From assembly GCF_009707865.1 (NCBI RefSeq), contig NZ_WMBA01000027.1, forward strand, positions 28,598 to 92,597: 64,000 bases of DNA, given 5' to 3'. Source of the stretch: Amycolatopsis pithecellobii (lineage in GTDB: Bacteria; Actinomycetota; Actinomycetes; Mycobacteriales; Pseudonocardiaceae). This document shows, piece after piece, positions 39,718-51,565 of the stretch (position 1 is its first letter; the number at the start of each line of letters is the position of its first letter). The notes beneath the pieces are model-generated. The model searched no databases. It was not told the origin of the DNA and saw only the letters and a list, made by a program, of their open reading frames with translations. The translations under genes and the position numbers were made by a program.

Positions 39718-41772
39718 CTAGATCAGCTCCAGTGGGTCCAGCTGGATGCGCACCGGGTCGGGTTCTTTTCTCGCCACCCGTTGGGCTTGTGCCGCGGCCA
39801 GCGCCGACGCCAGTGCGCGGCTGTCCGGGCGCGGCACCCGGACCAGGGCCCGTTCCCGCGCGGAGCGGCCCTGTTCGTCCGGTTCGCTCAGTGGGACCGG
39901 GCCGAGGACCTCGCCCGCCGGGGGCAACTCGAGTTCCGACAGCAACGCCGCCACCGCTTCCGGGGTGCCTTCGACGCTCGCCATCCGCACCGCCGGGGGG
40001 AAGCCCAGTTCCCGCCGCTCGGCGAGTTCCCGTTCCGCATGCCACGCCGGGTCCCAGCGCACCAGCGCCTGCACCGGCGTCAGCGCGGCCTCCGCACCGA
40101 CCACGATCCGGCCACCCGCCGGACCTGGGCGCACCAGTGCCGCCGCCGCCATCCAGCGCCGCAGCGTCTCCTCCGCCGCCCGCAGGTCCTGCCGCCCCAG
40201 CAGTGCCCAGCCATCGAGCAGCAGCGCCGCGCCGTACCCGTCCTCGGCGACCGGCTCCGCCCCTGGCGTGCACACCACCAGCGCCGGGCGCGCCGGCACG
40301 GTCGCCAGCACCTCCTTCGCCCCCGAGGTTCGCACCGGGAACCCGGGGAACGCCCTGCCCAGTTCCTCCGCCGTCCGCTTCGAGCCGACCACCACCGCCC
40401 GCAGCCGCGGAGAACCGCAAGAGGGACAACGGAAATTGCCCTCGGGGGCACCACACCACCGGCAATGCGGCGGCTGCCCGTCCGCCAGCGCCAACGGCCC
40501 CGCGCAACGCCGGCAGTGCGCCGGCGCCCGGCACCGCGCACACGCCAGCGCCGGCACATACCCGCGCCGCGGCACCTGCACCAGCACCGGCGCCCCGGCG
40601 GCCAGCGCCTGCCGCGCAGCTTCGAAAGCCACCGACGGCAACCGCGCCACCCGCGCGGCCTCGTCCCTGGCTACATCGAAATCCTCGCCGACCGGCGTGA
40701 CCCGCGGCGCCGCCTTCCGCAGGTTCTCCCGCGACGGCACGACGGCATGCGCCCAGCCCGACTCGACGAGCAACTGCGCCTCCGCTGTCCGCGCGAACCC
40801 GGCGACCACCAGCGAAGCCTTGTCCACATGTGCCCGAAGCGTCAGCACATCCCGCACTTGCGGGTACGGCATATGCGGATCGGCGTGCAGATCGTCACCG
40901 TCGTCCCACACCACGAACAGCCCGGGATCGGCCACCGGGGCGAACATCGTCGCGCGGGTACCGACCACGATCGGCGCCGAACCCCGCGCCACGGCAAGCC
41001 AGCGCCGGTACCGTTCCGCCGGCCCGAGCTCGGCCGACAGCCCGACCACCGCGTCCTCACCCGCCAGCGCGACGCACGCCCCTTGCAGACGCGTGAGGTC
41101 ACGCTGATCCGGCACGACGAACACCGCGCCACGACCCGAGGCAGCCACCGCCGTCGCCGCCTCGGCCAGCCGCATCGGCCAGTCCTCGCCCGGCAGCGCC
41201 TGCCACACCGCGTGCGCCTGCCGGTTCCCGCGCAGCGCGTCGAGAAACGCCGCACCACGCTCGTACCGCGCCCAGCCCGAGCCGTCGACGGAAGCAGGCA
41301 CCGACGCCGGCGGCCGGGCCGGTTCGCCTTCCGCCTTCGCGTGCCGAGGCGGGATCGCCAGGCGCAGCACGTCGATCAGGGTGCCGCCGTACCGCTCCGC
41401 GACCGTGCGCGCGAGCGCAGCCAGCCGCGGGCTCAGCACCGGCTCGCTCGAGGTGACGCGTTCCAGGAACGCGAGTCGTCCCGTGTGTTCGGTGGTGTCC
41501 GCGCGCTCGATCAGGAACCCGTCGACCAGCTGCCCGGCGAACCGGACCCGCACCCGGCAGCCCGGCACCGCGTCGGCGTCGAGCTTGTCGGGCACCTGGT
41601 AGTCGAACGTGCGGTCCAGATGCGCCAGCGGCACGTCCACGACGATCCGGGCGACCGGGTTCGTCTCGGCCGCCTGTTGCTTACCCTTGCGCGGCGCTTT
41701 CGGTTTGCCCCCAACGGGTTTCTTCGCTTGCGGAAGATCCCAGAGGGCCTGCGTCCCGGTGCCCTCAGGCAC
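39718..41772 (-). CDS. priA: Primosomal protein N' (PriA), helicase-motif-degenerate form
   Basis: 684 residues. The 3'-OH-binding N-terminal domain ([20 protein letters not shown]) and the eight-Cys zinc module ([29 protein letters not shown]) are intact. The helicase motifs are not: at the Walker A position the chain reads [16 protein letters not shown] with no GKT/S, and the DEEH box reads [10 protein letters not shown]. This degenerate form is widespread in actinobacteria, where it is annotated as a probable PriA; it likely binds stalled forks without unwinding. Overlaps the metK stop by 8 bp. Confidence 0.92.
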   Translation of the reverse strand: MPEGTGTQALWDLPQAKKPVGGKPKAPRKGKQQAAETNPVARIVVDVPLAHLDRTFDYQVPDKLDADAVPGCRVRVRFAGQLVDGFLIERADTTEHTGRLAFLERVTSSEPVLSPRLAALARTVAERYGGTLIDVLRLAIPPRHAKAEGEPARPPASVPASVDGSGWARYERGAAFLDALRGNRQAHAVWQALPGEDWPMRLAEAATAVAASGRGAVFVVPDQRDLTRLQGACVALAGEDAVVGLSAELGPAERYRRWLAVARGSAPIVVGTRATMFAPVADPGLFVVWDDGDDLHADPHMPYPQVRDVLTLRAHVDKASLVVAGFARTAEAQLLVESGWAHAVVPSRENLRKAAPRVTPVGEDFDVARDEAARVARLPSVAFEAARQALAAGAPVLVQVPRRGYVPALACARCRAPAHCRRCAGPLALADGQPPHCRWCGAPEGNFRCPSCGSPRLRAVVVGSKRTAEELGRAFPGFPVRTSGAKEVLATVPARPALVVCTPGAEPVAEDGYGAALLLDGWALLGRQDLRAAEETLRRWMAAAALVRPGPAGGRIVVGAEAALTPVQALVRWDPAWHAERELAERRELGFPPAVRMASVEGTPEAVAALLSELELPPAGEVLGPVPLSEPDEQGRSARERALVRVPRPDSRALASALAAAQAQRVARKEPDPVRIQLDPLELI

Positions 41773-42979
41773 CGGCGGCGCTGCGCAGCGCGTCCGCGCG
41801 ATCGGTGTTCTCCCACGGCAGGTTCAATTCGGGACGACCGAAGTGACCGTAGGCCGAGGTCGGCGCGTAGATCGGGCGCAGAAGGTCGAGATCACGGATG
41901 ATCGCGGCCGGGCGAAGGTCGAAAACGTGCCCGATCGCGGCCTGGATCTTGGACGGGTCGACGGTCTCGGTGCCGAAGGTCTCCACGAACAACCCCACCG
42001 GCGAGGCCTTCCCGATCGCGTACGCGACCTGCACCTCCACCCGCGTCGCCAGCCCCGCCGACACGACGTTCTTCGCGACCCAGCGCATCGCGTACGCGGC
42101 CGAGCGGTCCACCTTCGACGGGTCCTTGCCGGAGAACGCACCACCGCCGTGGCGGGCCATCCCGCCGTAGGTGTCCACGATGATCTTGCGCCCGGTCAGC
42201 CCCGCGTCACCCATCGGACCGCCGACCACGAACCGGCCCGTCGGGTTCACCAGCAGCCGCACATCCGTGCTGTCCAGGTCCAGCGCGGCCAGCTCCGGGG
42301 CCACGACCTGCTCGCGGATGTCGACGCCGAGCATCGAATCCAGGTCGATCCCGTCCGCGTGCTGGGTCGAGACCACCACCGTGTCCAGCCGGACCGCCTG
42401 GTCACCGGCGTATTCGATGGTCACCTGGGTCTTGCCGTCCGGGCGCAGGTACGGCAGCACGCCGTCCTTGCGCACCCGGCTCAGCCGCTGGGAAAGCCGG
42501 TGCGCCAGCGCGATCGGCAGCGGCATCAGCTCCGGGGTGTCCGAGCAGGCGAAGCCGAACATCAGGCCCTGGTCTCCCGCGCCTTGGCGATCCAGCTCGT
42601 CCAGCGCGCTCTCCAGCCGCGACTCGTAGGCGGTGTTGACGCCCTGCGCGATGTCCGGGGACTGCGAGCCGATCGCGACGTTCACGCCGCACGAGTTCCC
42701 GTCGAAACCCTTGGCCGACGAGTCGTAGCCGATGTCCAGGATCTTCTCCCGCACGATCGTCGGGATGTCCGCATAGGCCTCGGTGGTGACCTCGCCCGCG
42801 ACGTGCACCTGCCCCGTGGTGATCAGCGTCTCGACGGCGACCCGGCTGCGCGGGTCCTTCGCCAGCAGCGCATCGAGAACCGAGTCACTGATCGCGTCGC
42901 AGATCTTGTCCGGGTGACCTTCGGTCACGGATTCCGAAGTGAACAACCTGCGGGTCGAAGCGGTCACGGCGCTCGTCAC
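41765..42979 (-). CDS. metK: S-adenosylmethionine synthetase
   Basis: 404 residues. [20 protein letters not shown] (ATP/Met site), [16 protein letters not shown] (adenosine-binding hexapeptide region) and [19 protein letters not shown] (phosphate-binding P-loop-like motif) are intact. The start is probably GTG 42979 (VTSAVTAST...); GTG 42967 is the alternative and no strong ribosome-binding site decides it. No SAM riboswitch was recognised in the 31 bp before it. Confidence 0.96.
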   Translation of the reverse strand: MTSAVTASTRRLFTSESVTEGHPDKICDAISDSVLDALLAKDPRSRVAVETLITTGQVHVAGEVTTEAYADIPTIVREKILDIGYDSSAKGFDGNSCGVNVAIGSQSPDIAQGVNTAYESRLESALDELDRQGAGDQGLMFGFACSDTPELMPLPIALAHRLSQRLSRVRKDGVLPYLRPDGKTQVTIEYAGDQAVRLDTVVVSTQHADGIDLDSMLGVDIREQVVAPELAALDLDSTDVRLLVNPTGRFVVGGPMGDAGLTGRKIIVDTYGGMARHGGGAFSGKDPSKVDRSAAYAMRWVAKNVVSAGLATRVEVQVAYAIGKASPVGLFVETFGTETVDPSKIQAAIGHVFDLRPAAIIRDLDLLRPIYAPTSAYGHFGRPELNLPWENTDRADALRSAAGA

Positions 42980-43010
42980 ATCCCATCGCTCGAGAAGAAC
43001 CGGGTTCAGC

Positions 43011-44249
43011 CTAGACGGACGACCCGCTACTGCTGATGAAGTCTGCCACCGCATCCCACACCGTGGTTGCCAGCTGTGATTTCGACCCGAGCGGAATCGG
43101 ACGTTCGGCGCCATCGGCCGACAACAGCCAGCCGGCGTTGTCCTCCACCTCGAACGCCTTGCCCTCACCGACGGCGTTGACCACCAGCAGATCGCAGCCC
43201 TTGCGCTTGAGCTTCGCGCGCGCGTGGTCGAGCACGGTGCCGTGCTCGTCCCCGGTCTCGGCGGCGAACCCGACGATCACCTGCCCCGCCTCCCGGGCGG
43301 CCACCAGTTCGGCGAGGATGTCGGCGTTGCGGTCCAGTCTGATCACCGGGTCCGGCGCGTCATCCGACTTCTTGATCTTGTAGTCGGCGCGGGCCGCCGG
43401 GCGGAAGTCCGCGACGGCCGCCGCCATCACCACCACCTCGGCGGTCGCGGCGGCCTCGTGCACGGCCACCCGCAACTGCTCGGCGGTCGACACGCGGCGG
43501 AGATCGACCCCGGCCGGATCCGGCATTTCGACCGTGTGCCCGGCGATGAGCGTCACCTGCGCCCCGCGCTGCGCGGCGACCCTGGCGAGCGCGTACCCCT
43601 GCTTGCCGGAGGACCGGTTTCCCAGATACCGCACCGGATCCAGTGGCTCACGGGTGCCGCCCGCGGAGATCACGACGCGGCGGCCCTCGAGGTCCCGGGG
43701 CAACGCGTCCGGCACGGCCAGCAGCAAGCGGGCGAGATCGACGATCTCGGCCGGATCGGCTAGACGCCCCTTGCCGGTGTCGGCTCCGGTCAGCCTGCCC
43801 GCGGCGGGCTCGGCGACGACAGCCCCACGCGAACGCAGCAGCGCCACGTTGTCGCGCGTGGCCGGGTGCTCCCACATCTCGGTGTGCATCGCCGGGAAGA
43901 AGGCGACCGGGCAGCGTGCGGTGAGCAACGTCGCGGTCAGCAGGTCGTCGGCGGCACCCTGTGCGGCGCGGGACAGCAGATCGGCGGTCGCAGGGACGAC
44001 CAGGACCAGCTCGGCTTCCTTACCCACGCGCACGTGCTGCACCTCGGGCACCTCGCTGAACACACCCGTGTGCACCGGGTGCCCGGACAGCGCCTCGAAC
44101 GTGGCCGCGCCGACGAAGTTCAGTGCGGCCTCGGTGGGCACCACACGGACGTCATGGCCCGATTCGGTCAGCCCGCGCAGCACCTCACAAGCCTTGTAGG
44201 CGGCGATCCCGCCGCCTACACCCAGGACGACCCGGGGCTTGTCACTCAC
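43011..44249 (-). CDS. coaBC: Bifunctional phosphopantothenoylcysteine decarboxylase/synthetase
   Basis: 412 residues. CoaC half: [23 protein letters not shown]-site [20 protein letters not shown] and [14 protein letters not shown] (PxMNxxMW-like, here AMHTEMW). CoaB half: [39 protein letters not shown] and the dimer region VVNAVGEG. Two steps of coenzyme A synthesis. The GTG at 44249 overlaps the rpoZ end by 8 bp; an ATG at 44273 would lie deeper in rpoZ. Confidence 0.95.
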   Translation of the reverse strand: MSDKPRVVLGVGGGIAAYKACEVLRGLTESGHDVRVVPTEAALNFVGAATFEALSGHPVHTGVFSEVPEVQHVRVGKEAELVLVVPATADLLSRAAQGAADDLLTATLLTARCPVAFFPAMHTEMWEHPATRDNVALLRSRGAVVAEPAAGRLTGADTGKGRLADPAEIVDLARLLLAVPDALPRDLEGRRVVISAGGTREPLDPVRYLGNRSSGKQGYALARVAAQRGAQVTLIAGHTVEMPDPAGVDLRRVSTAEQLRVAVHEAAATAEVVVMAAAVADFRPAARADYKIKKSDDAPDPVIRLDRNADILAELVAAREAGQVIVGFAAETGDEHGTVLDHARAKLKRKGCDLLVVNAVGEGKAFEVEDNAGWLLSADGAERPIPLGSKSQLATTVWDAVADFISSSGSSV

Positions 44250-44514
44250 CTTCGGTGTGCTCGAGCAGGCCACCGTGGATCTCGCGCAACGCGATCGACA
44301 GCGGCTTCTCCCGGGGGCCGGGCTCGACCAGCGGCCCGACGTACTCGAGCAGGCCCTCGCCGAGCTGGGCGTAGTAGTCGTTGATCTGGCGGGCTCGCTT
44401 GGCGGCGTAGATCACCAGTGCGTACTTGGAGCTGACCTTGGCCAGCAGGTCGTCGATCGGCGGGTTGGTGATGCCTTCGAGCTCTTCACCGTGAATACCC
44501 AGCGCTGCGGTCAC
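44242..44514 (-). CDS. rpoZ: RNA polymerase omega subunit
   Basis: 90 residues. [20 protein letters not shown] and [20 protein letters not shown] are the conserved omega helices that latch the beta' subunit. Usual position between gmk (16 bp) and coaBC. Confidence 0.96.
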   Translation of the reverse strand: MTAALGIHGEELEGITNPPIDDLLAKVSSKYALVIYAAKRARQINDYYAQLGEGLLEYVGPLVEPGPREKPLSIALREIHGGLLEHTEGE

Positions 44515-44530
44515 TCGTATTGCTCCCGAA

Positions 44531-45172
44531 TCATGAGAAGTCCGTGTTCATCAAGTCTAACAACTGGCGCGCGGCGTCCCGCACGTCGGCGTTCACGACG
44601 CGGGCGTCGAACTCACCCGCCGCCGCCAGCTCGCGTTCGGCCTCGGCGAGGCGGGCCCGCACAGCGGCCTCCTCCTCGGTGCCGCGCCCGGTGAGCCTGC
44701 CGACCAGCTCGTCCCATGACGGCGGCATCAGCATCACCAGTCGTGCGTCCGGCATCGCCTCGCGGACCTGGCGGGCGCCCTGCAGCTCGATCTCGAGAAC
44801 CGCGGGCCTGCCTTCCGCCAGTGCCCGTTCGACGGGCTCGCGCGGGGTGCCGTAACAGTTGCCGGTGAACTCGGCGTGTTCCAGCAGTTCGCCGGCGCCG
44901 ACCATCTTCTCGAACACGGACCGGTCGATGAAGTGGTAGTGCTCGCCGTCGACCTCGCCGGGCCGGGGCGCGCGGGTGGTGACGGAAACACTGAAATAGA
45001 TCTGGGGGTCCAGCCGGCGCAGTTCGCTGACCACGCTGGATTTGCCGACCCCGGAAGGCCCCGAGACGACGGTGAGCCGGCGCCGGGGACGCTGCCCAGG
45101 AGCCGGCTCACCGTGCGTCGCCCGGCCGGTGGGTCCGGCCGCTGCCACGTGGTCGTCGCGTGTGTCGTTCAC
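44531..45172 (-). CDS. gmk: Guanylate kinase
   Basis: 213 residues. P-loop [20 protein letters not shown]-binding [20 protein letters not shown] and [12 protein letters not shown], and lid residues around [11 protein letters not shown] 30-residue non-conserved N-terminal extension precedes the core. The ATG overlaps the mihF stop (ATGA). Confidence 0.95.
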   Translation of the reverse strand: MNDTRDDHVAAAGPTGRATHGEPAPGQRPRRRLTVVSGPSGVGKSSVVSELRRLDPQIYFSVSVTTRAPRPGEVDGEHYHFIDRSVFEKMVGAGELLEHAEFTGNCYGTPREPVERALAEGRPAVLEIELQGARQVREAMPDARLVMLMPPSWDELVGRLTGRGTEEEAAVRARLAEAERELAAAGEFDARVVNADVRDAARQLLDLMNTDFS

Positions 45173-45486
45173 TCGCCGCTGAACTCGGCCAGCAGCGCCT
45201 TGCGCTGCCGGTCACCGAGGCCGCGCAGTCGCCTGCTCGGCGCGATTTCCAAACGCTCCATCGTCTGCTGAGCACGCTTCTTGCCGACGCCGGGGAGGGC
45301 CTCGAGCAGGGCGGACACCTTCATCTTGCCGAGGACCTCGTCCTCGTCCGCCTGCTTGAGCACGTCGGTCAGGGTGGTACCGCCTCGCTTGAGGCGTTCC
45401 TTGAGCTCGGCACGGGCACGACGGGCGGCAGCGGCCTTCTCCAGCGCTGCCTTGCGCTGTTCCTCGGTCAGCTGGGGAAGTGCCAC
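45169..45486 (-). CDS. mihF: Actinobacterial integration host factor (mIHF/sIHF)
   Basis: 105 residues. LPQLTEEQRKAALEKAAAAR forms the long basic N-terminal helix; SALLEALPGVGKKRAQQTME is the helix-two-turn-helix that binds and bends DNA. It is unrelated to E. coli IHF by fold, but is a nucleoid protein required for growth in mycobacteria and for normal development in Streptomyces. The GTG at 45486 gives the family-standard VALPQLTEEQ start. Confidence 0.95.
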   Translation of the reverse strand: MALPQLTEEQRKAALEKAAAARRARAELKERLKRGGTTLTDVLKQADEDEVLGKMKVSALLEALPGVGKKRAQQTMERLEIAPSRRLRGLGDRQRKALLAEFSGE

Positions 45487-45603
45487 GTTTTCCTCCGTAG
45501 TACTCAAAATTCCGGGTGGGTGACGCGACGGTACCCACCCCCTGGGGCCCGCCACAATGCGGGGGTGGCCGGTCAGTTCCCGGTCCAGGGCCTGATATTA
45601 ACC

Positions 45604-45622
45604 CTCCGGCAAACTGCCGGAG
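45604..45622 (-). terminator. Hairpin after pyrF
   Basis: CTCCGGCA (45604-45611) pairs with TGCCGGAG (45615-45622) around a 3-nt loop, downstream of the leftward pyrF stop at 45665. No U-tract. It likely separates the pyr operon from mihF-gmk-rpoZ. Confidence 0.5.
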
Positions 45623-45664
45623 CGCTTCCGGAAACACCGGCCCCCTCGGTGGACAGGCCGGTAT

Positions 45665-46525
45665 TCACATGATCGACGACTGGATCTCGCGAACGCCCGC
45701 GCGCAGCGCGGCAAGATCCGGTCCACGCCTCAGGAGGTCCCTCGACGATGCCGGGAGCACACCCGCGAGTCCGTCCCCGAACAGCGCCCGGAGATCGCGC
45801 ACACCGGCACCCTGCGCCCCGAAACCCGGCGCCAGTACGGGCCCGCCCAGTCCGCTCAGGTCGAGCTCTCCGGGCGTGACGGTGGCCCCGACGACCACGC
45901 CGACGTCACCGAGCGGCTCGGCGCCCGCGTTCATCGTGCCGACCTCGTCCACTATGGACTGGGCGACGGTCTTTCCGTTGGGCAGCAAGGCATTCTGCTG
46001 TTGCGCCGCCTCCGGATTGGACGTTCTGGCCAGCACGAACACGCCCCGGCCCTGGGCACGGGCGAGCTCGATGGAGGGCACCAGCGTGCCGAACCCGAGG
46101 TAGGGCGAGACGGTCACCGCGTCCGCCGCGAGCGGACTGTGACCGTCCAGATACGCCGTGGCGTATGCGTCCATCGTGGAGCCGATGTCGCCCCGCTTGA
46201 CGTCCAGCAGGACCAGCGCGCCGGCCTCCCGCGCGTGGGAGATCACGCGCTCCAGCACCGCGATCCCCGGCGCGCCGAACACCTCGAAGAAAGCCGACTG
46301 CGGCTTGATCACCGCGGTCTCCTCGGCCAGTACTTCCGTGGCCGAAAGGGCGAACTTTTCCAGTCCGGACACATTCCTGGGCAAGCCCCAGGCGTCCAGC
46401 AGCCCGGGATGCGGGTCGATGCCCGCACACAACGCGCCGCGTTCGGAAATTTTCTCCGCCAACCTTCGCCCGAACGGAGCAGCAACGAATGTCTTTCCGG
46501 TGCCGGCCACTGCCCTGGCGGTCAC
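45665..46525 (-). CDS. pyrF: Orotidine-5'-phosphate decarboxylase (type 2)
   Basis: 286 residues. [18 protein letters not shown] and [16 protein letters not shown] surround the catalytic [18 protein letters not shown] (Asp-Lys-Asp network). [13 protein letters not shown] and LAPGFGAQG are further type 2 signatures. Last step of UMP synthesis. Begins 4 bp inside carB. Confidence 0.96.
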   Translation of the reverse strand: MTARAVAGTGKTFVAAPFGRRLAEKISERGALCAGIDPHPGLLDAWGLPRNVSGLEKFALSATEVLAEETAVIKPQSAFFEVFGAPGIAVLERVISHAREAGALVLLDVKRGDIGSTMDAYATAYLDGHSPLAADAVTVSPYLGFGTLVPSIELARAQGRGVFVLARTSNPEAAQQQNALLPNGKTVAQSIVDEVGTMNAGAEPLGDVGVVVGATVTPGELDLSGLGGPVLAPGFGAQGAGVRDLRALFGDGLAGVLPASSRDLLRRGPDLAALRAGVREIQSSIM

Positions 46526-49500
46526 GACTGCGCCCGCAACGCGCTCTGCAATTCCTGCAAGGACCGGACCCCGATCTCACCGCGGATCAGCGCCTCGATG
46601 CCGTGCACCGCGGCCGCTGCGCCCTGCACCGTCGTGATGCACGGGATGCCACGGGAAACCGCGGCGGTGCGGATCTCGTAGCCGTCGATGCGCGGACCGG
46701 TGTTGCCGTACGGGGTGTTGATCACCATGTTGACCCCGCCGTCGGCGATCACGTCCACGATGTTCGGACCAGGTGGAACGGAAGGGCTCGCCGTGCCTGT
46801 CTCCGAGTGCTTGCGGACCTCCGTACACGCGATCCCGTTGCGCCGCAACACCTCCGCGGTGCCCGACGTGGCGAGGATCTCGAAGCCGAGATCGGCCAGC
46901 CGCTTGACCGGGAACACCAGTGCCCGCTTGTCCCGGTTGGCCACCGACACGAAGACCCGGCCCTTGGTCGGCAGCGACCCGTAGGCACCGGCCTGCGATT
47001 TCGCGAACGCCTCGCCGAACGAGGTGTCCACACCCATGACCTCGCCGGTGGACTTCATCTCCGGCCCGAGCAGCGAGTCGACGCCCTTGCCCTCCGGGGT
47101 GCGGAAGCGGTGGAACGGCAGCACGGCCTCCTTGACCGCGACCGGGGAGTCCGCGGGCAAGTGCCCGCCATCGCCCTCGGCAGGGAGCACGCCGCGCGCC
47201 CGCAGGTCCTTGATGGTGGAGCCGGTCATGATCAGCGAGGCGGCCTTCGCCAGCGGCACGCCGGTCGCCTTCGACACGAACGGCACGGTGCGCGACGCCC
47301 GTGGGTTGGCCTCCAGGACGTAGAGCACGTCGTCCTTGAGCGCGTACTGAACGTTGAGCAGCCCTCGCACACCGACGCCGCGCGCGATGGCCTCGGTCGA
47401 GGCGCGCACGGTCTCCACGTCCTGGCGGCCGAGCGTGATCGGCGGCAGGGCACACGAGGAGTCACCGGAGTGGATGCCGGCCTCTTCGATGTGCTCCATC
47501 ACGCCGCCCAGGTACAGCTGTTCGCCGTCGTAGAGCGCGTCCACGTCGATTTCGATGGCGTCATCGAGGAAACGGTCCACCAGCACGGGGTGTTCGGGGG
47601 TGACCTCGGTGGCACGCTTGATGTATCCGGCGAGCGTCGCCTCGTCGTAGACGATCTCCATCCCGCGCCCGCCCAGTACATAGGAAGGGCGGACCAGGAC
47701 CGGGTAGCCGATCTCGTCGGCGATCCGCTTGGCGCCCTCGAACGATGTCGCGGTGCCGTACTTGGGTGCGGGCAGCCCGGCGTCGCCGAGCACCTCGCCG
47801 AACGCGCCGCGGTCCTCGGCCAGGTGGATGGCCTCCGGCGGGGTGCCGACGATCGGCACGCCCGCGTCGGCCAGCCGCTTGGCCAGGCCCAGCGGGGTCT
47901 GGCCGCCCAGCTGCACGATCACCCCGGCGACGGTGCCGGAGTTCCGCTCGGCGTTGACGACTTCGAGCACGTCCTCGAAGGTCAGCGGCTCGAAGTAGAG
48001 GCGGTCGGAGGTGTCGTAGTCGGTGGACACCGTCTCGGGGTTGCAGTTGACCATGACGGCCTCGAACCCGGCCTCGCGCAACGCGATCGCGGCGTGCACG
48101 CACGAGTAGTCGAACTCGATACCCTGGCCGATCCGGTTGGGCCCGGAGCCGAGGATGAGCACCTTCGGCTTGTCCGGCTGTGGTGCGACCTCGGACTCAG
48201 CAGCCTCCGCATCCAATTCGTAGGCCGAGTAGTGGTACGGCGTCTTCGCGGCGAACTCGGCCGCACAGGTGTCGACGGTCTTGAACACCGGGCGCACCCC
48301 GAGGCGGTGCCGCAGCGCGCGAACCCCGTCCTCACCGGCGAGTTCCGGGCGCAGCGCGGCGATCTGCTGGTCCGACAACCCGGTGCGCTTGGCCTCGCGC
48401 AGCAGCTCACCGTCGAGCACCGGGGCGTCCCGCACCTGCGCGCCGACCTCGCCGATCAGCGCGATCTGGTCGATGAACCAGGGGTCCAGACCACTGGCTT
48501 CGTGCACCTGCTCGACCGTCGCACCCAGCCGCAGCGCCCGCTCGACCGCGTACAGGCGGCCGTCGTGCGGCATGCGCAGCGCGTCGAGGGTTCCTTCGAG
48601 TGTCGCGGCCGGACCTTCGGTCGGGTCGGGACGCGTCCAGAACCCGGCGGCCTTGGTGTCGATGGAGCGCATGGCCTTGCCGAGCGCTTCGGGGAAGTTG
48701 CGGCCGAGCGCCATCGCCTCGCCGACACTCTTCATCGTCGTGGTCAGCTGCGGGTCCGCGCCGGGGAACTTCTCGAAGGCGAACCGCGGCACCTTCACCA
48801 CGACGTAGTCCAGGGTCGGCTCGAACGACGCCGGGGTTTCGCCGGTGATGTCGTTGCGGATCTCGTCGAGCCGGTAGCCGATGGCGAGTTTCGCGGCGAT
48901 CTTGGCGATCGGGAAACCGGTGGCCTTCGACGCCAGCGCGGACGAGCGGGACACGCGCGGGTTCATCTCGATGACGACCATCCGCCCGTCCCGCGGGTTG
49001 ATCGCGAACTGGATGTTGCAGCCGCCGGTGTCGACGCCGACCTCGCGCAGCACCGCGATCCCGACGTCACGCATGTGCTGGTATTCGCGGTCGGTCAGGG
49101 TCATCGCGGGCGCGACGGTCACCGAGTCACCGGTGTGCACGCCCATCGCGTCGATGTTCTCGATCGAGCAGATGACCACGACGTTGTCGCTGCGGTCGCG
49201 CATCAGCTCGAGCTCGTACTCCTTCCAGCCGAGCACGCTCTCCTCGATCAGCACCTCGGTCACCGGCGACTCCGCCAGCCCGGCTGACGCAATCCGGGCG
49301 AGCTCCTCCTGCGTGTGCGCCATCCCGGAACCGAGCCCGCCCATGGTGAACGACGGGCGGATCACGACCGGCAAGCCCAGTTCGGCGACGGTCTCCCGCA
49401 CCTCGTCCATGGAATGGCAGACGCGGCTGCGCGGCACGTCACCGCCGACGGTGCGGACGATGTCCTTGAACTTCTGCCGGTCCTCGCCGCGCTGGATGGC

Positions 49501-49878
49501 GTCGATGTCGGCGCCGATCAGCTCGACGCCGTACTTCTCCAGCACCCCGCGTTCGTGCAGGGCGACCGCCGTGTTGAGCGCGGTCTGGCCACCCAGCGTC
49601 GCGAGAAGGCAGTCGACGGGCCGTCCCTGAGCCTTTTCATTCGCGATGACCTTCTCCACGAACTCCGGCGTCACCGGCTCGATGTAGGTGGCGTCGGCGA
49701 ACTCCGGGTCGGTCATGATCGTCGCCGGGTTCGAGTTCACCAGCGACACCCGCAGGCCCTCGGCGCGCAGCACCCGGCAGGCCTGCGTGCCCGAGTAGTC
49801 GAACTCGGCGGCCTGCCCGATCACGATCGGGCCGGACCCGATGACGAGCACGTGCTCGATGTCTGTCCTTTTCGGCAT
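46522..49878 (-). CDS. carB: Carbamoyl-phosphate synthase large subunit
   Basis: 1118 residues with two ATP-grasp synthetase halves ([20 protein letters not shown] and [20 protein letters not shown] mark their starts), an oligomerisation domain between them and a C-terminal MGS-like allosteric domain ([19 protein letters not shown]) that binds UMP/ornithine-type effectors in homologues. It makes carbamoyl phosphate from the ammonia delivered by CarA. Its ATG shares a base with the carA stop (TAATG). Confidence 0.97.
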   Translation of the reverse strand: MPKRTDIEHVLVIGSGPIVIGQAAEFDYSGTQACRVLRAEGLRVSLVNSNPATIMTDPEFADATYIEPVTPEFVEKVIANEKAQGRPVDCLLATLGGQTALNTAVALHERGVLEKYGVELIGADIDAIQRGEDRQKFKDIVRTVGGDVPRSRVCHSMDEVRETVAELGLPVVIRPSFTMGGLGSGMAHTQEELARIASAGLAESPVTEVLIEESVLGWKEYELELMRDRSDNVVVICSIENIDAMGVHTGDSVTVAPAMTLTDREYQHMRDVGIAVLREVGVDTGGCNIQFAINPRDGRMVVIEMNPRVSRSSALASKATGFPIAKIAAKLAIGYRLDEIRNDITGETPASFEPTLDYVVVKVPRFAFEKFPGADPQLTTTMKSVGEAMALGRNFPEALGKAMRSIDTKAAGFWTRPDPTEGPAATLEGTLDALRMPHDGRLYAVERALRLGATVEQVHEASGLDPWFIDQIALIGEVGAQVRDAPVLDGELLREAKRTGLSDQQIAALRPELAGEDGVRALRHRLGVRPVFKTVDTCAAEFAAKTPYHYSAYELDAEAAESEVAPQPDKPKVLILGSGPNRIGQGIEFDYSCVHAAIALREAGFEAVMVNCNPETVSTDYDTSDRLYFEPLTFEDVLEVVNAERNSGTVAGVIVQLGGQTPLGLAKRLADAGVPIVGTPPEAIHLAEDRGAFGEVLGDAGLPAPKYGTATSFEGAKRIADEIGYPVLVRPSYVLGGRGMEIVYDEATLAGYIKRATEVTPEHPVLVDRFLDDAIEIDVDALYDGEQLYLGGVMEHIEEAGIHSGDSSCALPPITLGRQDVETVRASTEAIARGVGVRGLLNVQYALKDDVLYVLEANPRASRTVPFVSKATGVPLAKAASLIMTGSTIKDLRARGVLPAEGDGGHLPADSPVAVKEAVLPFHRFRTPEGKGVDSLLGPEMKSTGEVMGVDTSFGEAFAKSQAGAYGSLPTKGRVFVSVANRDKRALVFPVKRLADLGFEILATSGTAEVLRRNGIACTEVRKHSETGTASPSVPPGPNIVDVIADGGVNMVINTPYGNTGPRIDGYEIRTAAVSRGIPCITTVQGAAAAVHGIEALIRGEIGVRSLQELQSALRAQS

Positions 49879-51068
49879 TACTTGGCTTTCTCCTGTGTCG
49901 TGCGGGACACCCGCACCCGGTCGGCTCCCGCGGGCTGGGCTGCGCGATCGTGCCTCGCGTGGGCCTGCATCAGAGTCACGAACTCGTCGAACAGGGGCGC
50001 CGCGTCATGGGGACCGGCCGCCGCTTCGGGGTGGTACTGGACCGAAAACGCCGGCACGTCGAGGCAGCGCACACCCTCGACGGTGCCGTCGTTCGGGCAG
50101 TAGTGACTGATCTTCGCCGCGCCGAACGGCGATTCGAAGGCCTGTCCCGGTTCGCCTTCGAGCGCGAACCCGTGGTTCTGCGCGGTGATCGCGACCTTTC
50201 CGGTCTCGATGTCGATCACCGGGATGTTGATCCCGCGGTGGCCGTAGCGCATCTTGTACGTGCCCAGTCCGAGCGCGCGGCCCAGGATCTGGTTGCCGAA
50301 GCAGATCCCGAACAGCGGAAGCCGCCGGCCCAGTACCTGCCCGGTCAGCTCGATCGCGTGTGCCTGGGTCTGCGGATCGCCGGGGCCGTTGGACAGGAAC
50401 ACCCCGTCCGGCTCGACCGCCAGCAGGTCCTCGAGCGTGCTGCTCGCGGGCAGCACATGGACCTCGATCCCGCGGCGGCTCAGCTGCCGCGGGGTGTTGG
50501 CCTTGATGCCCAGATCCAGCGCGGCGACGCGGAACCGCCGCTGCCCCTCGGCCGCCACCACGTACGGCTGCGCGGTGGTCACCTCACCGGCCAGATCCGC
50601 GCCCTTCATCGGCGGGCTGGCGAGGACCTGGTTCACCATCGAGTCCACATCGGTCAGCGCGTCGCCGGAGAACACCCCGGACCGCATCGCGCCGCGCTCC
50701 CGCAGATGCCGGGTCAGCGTCCGGGTGTCCACTCCGGACACTCCGACAATCCCTTGCCGCCCAAGCTCTTCGTCCAGCGACCGGCGCGAGCGCCAGTTCG
50801 ACGGGGTGCGCGCCGGGTCCCGCACGACGTAGCCGCGCACCCAGATCCGCGCCGACTCGTCGTCCTCGTCGTTCCACCCGGTGTTGCCGATCTGCGGTGC
50901 CGTCTGCACCACGATCTGCCCGCAGTACGACGGGTCGGTCAGTGTTTCCTGATAGCCGGTCATGCCGGTGCAGAACACCGCCTCGCCCAGCGTGGCGCCC
51001 TGCGCCCCGTAGGCGGAGCCGCGGAACACCCGGCCGTCCTCCAACACCAGTGCCCCAGGTGTCTTCAC
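49878..51068 (-). CDS. carA: Carbamoyl-phosphate synthase small (glutaminase) subunit
   Basis: 396 residues. N-terminal small domain ([37 protein letters not shown]) followed by a class I glutamine amidotransferase with the nucleophile in [18 protein letters not shown] and the catalytic His-Glu in [19 protein letters not shown] start with GGAGGGG about 4-5 nt upstream, overlapping the PH-like gene (GTGA). Confidence 0.97.
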   Translation of the reverse strand: MKTPGALVLEDGRVFRGSAYGAQGATLGEAVFCTGMTGYQETLTDPSYCGQIVVQTAPQIGNTGWNDEDDESARIWVRGYVVRDPARTPSNWRSRRSLDEELGRQGIVGVSGVDTRTLTRHLRERGAMRSGVFSGDALTDVDSMVNQVLASPPMKGADLAGEVTTAQPYVVAAEGQRRFRVAALDLGIKANTPRQLSRRGIEVHVLPASSTLEDLLAVEPDGVFLSNGPGDPQTQAHAIELTGQVLGRRLPLFGICFGNQILGRALGLGTYKMRYGHRGINIPVIDIETGKVAITAQNHGFALEGEPGQAFESPFGAAKISHYCPNDGTVEGVRCLDVPAFSVQYHPEAAAGPHDAAPLFDEFVTLMQAHARHDRAAQPAGADRVRVSRTTQEKAK

Positions 51069-51565
51069 TGCGCCCCTCCCTTGACCTCGTGTCCCAAGCT
51101 TTGAATCCATTGTGGATAGTCGCCGTGATCGTCGCCGCGGAAACCGGTGTCCAGCTCCACCTCGCCCAGCCGCCACGTGATGATCAGCAGGCTGTCGGTG
51201 CCCATCACCTTCCCGGCGATCGCGCTGCCCCGGCGTGCGCCCACGATGGCGTCCTGGGGAATCCAGAACCCGGGCGCGCCCGCGCGGTCCACCTCGACCC
51301 CGCCGGGGAAGCGGCGCAGCACCGCCCGGCCGCGCAGGCCCATCCCCCGCGTGACGATCCGGTTCTGCCAGTCGCCCGCCGTGGTGGTGCTGACATACAG
51401 GCCGGGCGCTTCGAGGCCCGGTTCGCCCGGCTGCTCGGGCACCTGCGGGAACGGCGGCACCAGAACGCTCTGCGATCGCGCCCGGCGCCGCCAGCCCAGC
51501 CGCATGCCCCACAGCGCGAGCAGGAAACAGGCCACTACGACCAGGACCAAGATGAAGCGTTCCAT
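51065..51565 (-). CDS. Membrane-anchored PH-like protein of the pyr operon
   Basis: 166 residues. One N-terminal transmembrane helix (RFILVLVVVACFLLALWGM), a basic RRRARSQ stop-transfer, then a PH-like beta domain (GLYVSTTTAGDWQNRIV, IVGARRGSAIAGKVMG, LLIITWRLGEVELDTGF). The same gene sits between pyrC and carA in Mycobacterium (Rv1382 position), where its role is unknown. One-base overlap with pyrC and GTGA overlap with carA make it part of the operon. Confidence 0.85.
   Translation of the reverse strand: MERFILVLVVVACFLLALWGMRLGWRRRARSQSVLVPPFPQVPEQPGEPGLEAPGLYVSTTTAGDWQNRIVTRGMGLRGRAVLRRFPGGVEVDRAGAPGFWIPQDAIVGARRGSAIAGKVMGTDSLLIITWRLGEVELDTGFRGDDHGDYPQWIQSLGHEVKGGAQ

Noticed and set aside
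42980..43010. SAM riboswitch before metK
   Set aside because: The gap is only 31 bp, too short, and metK is within a gene run.
46489..49287. 932-codon frame opposite carB
   Set aside because: Low-complexity His/Arg/Gly composition; mirrors carB codon bias.
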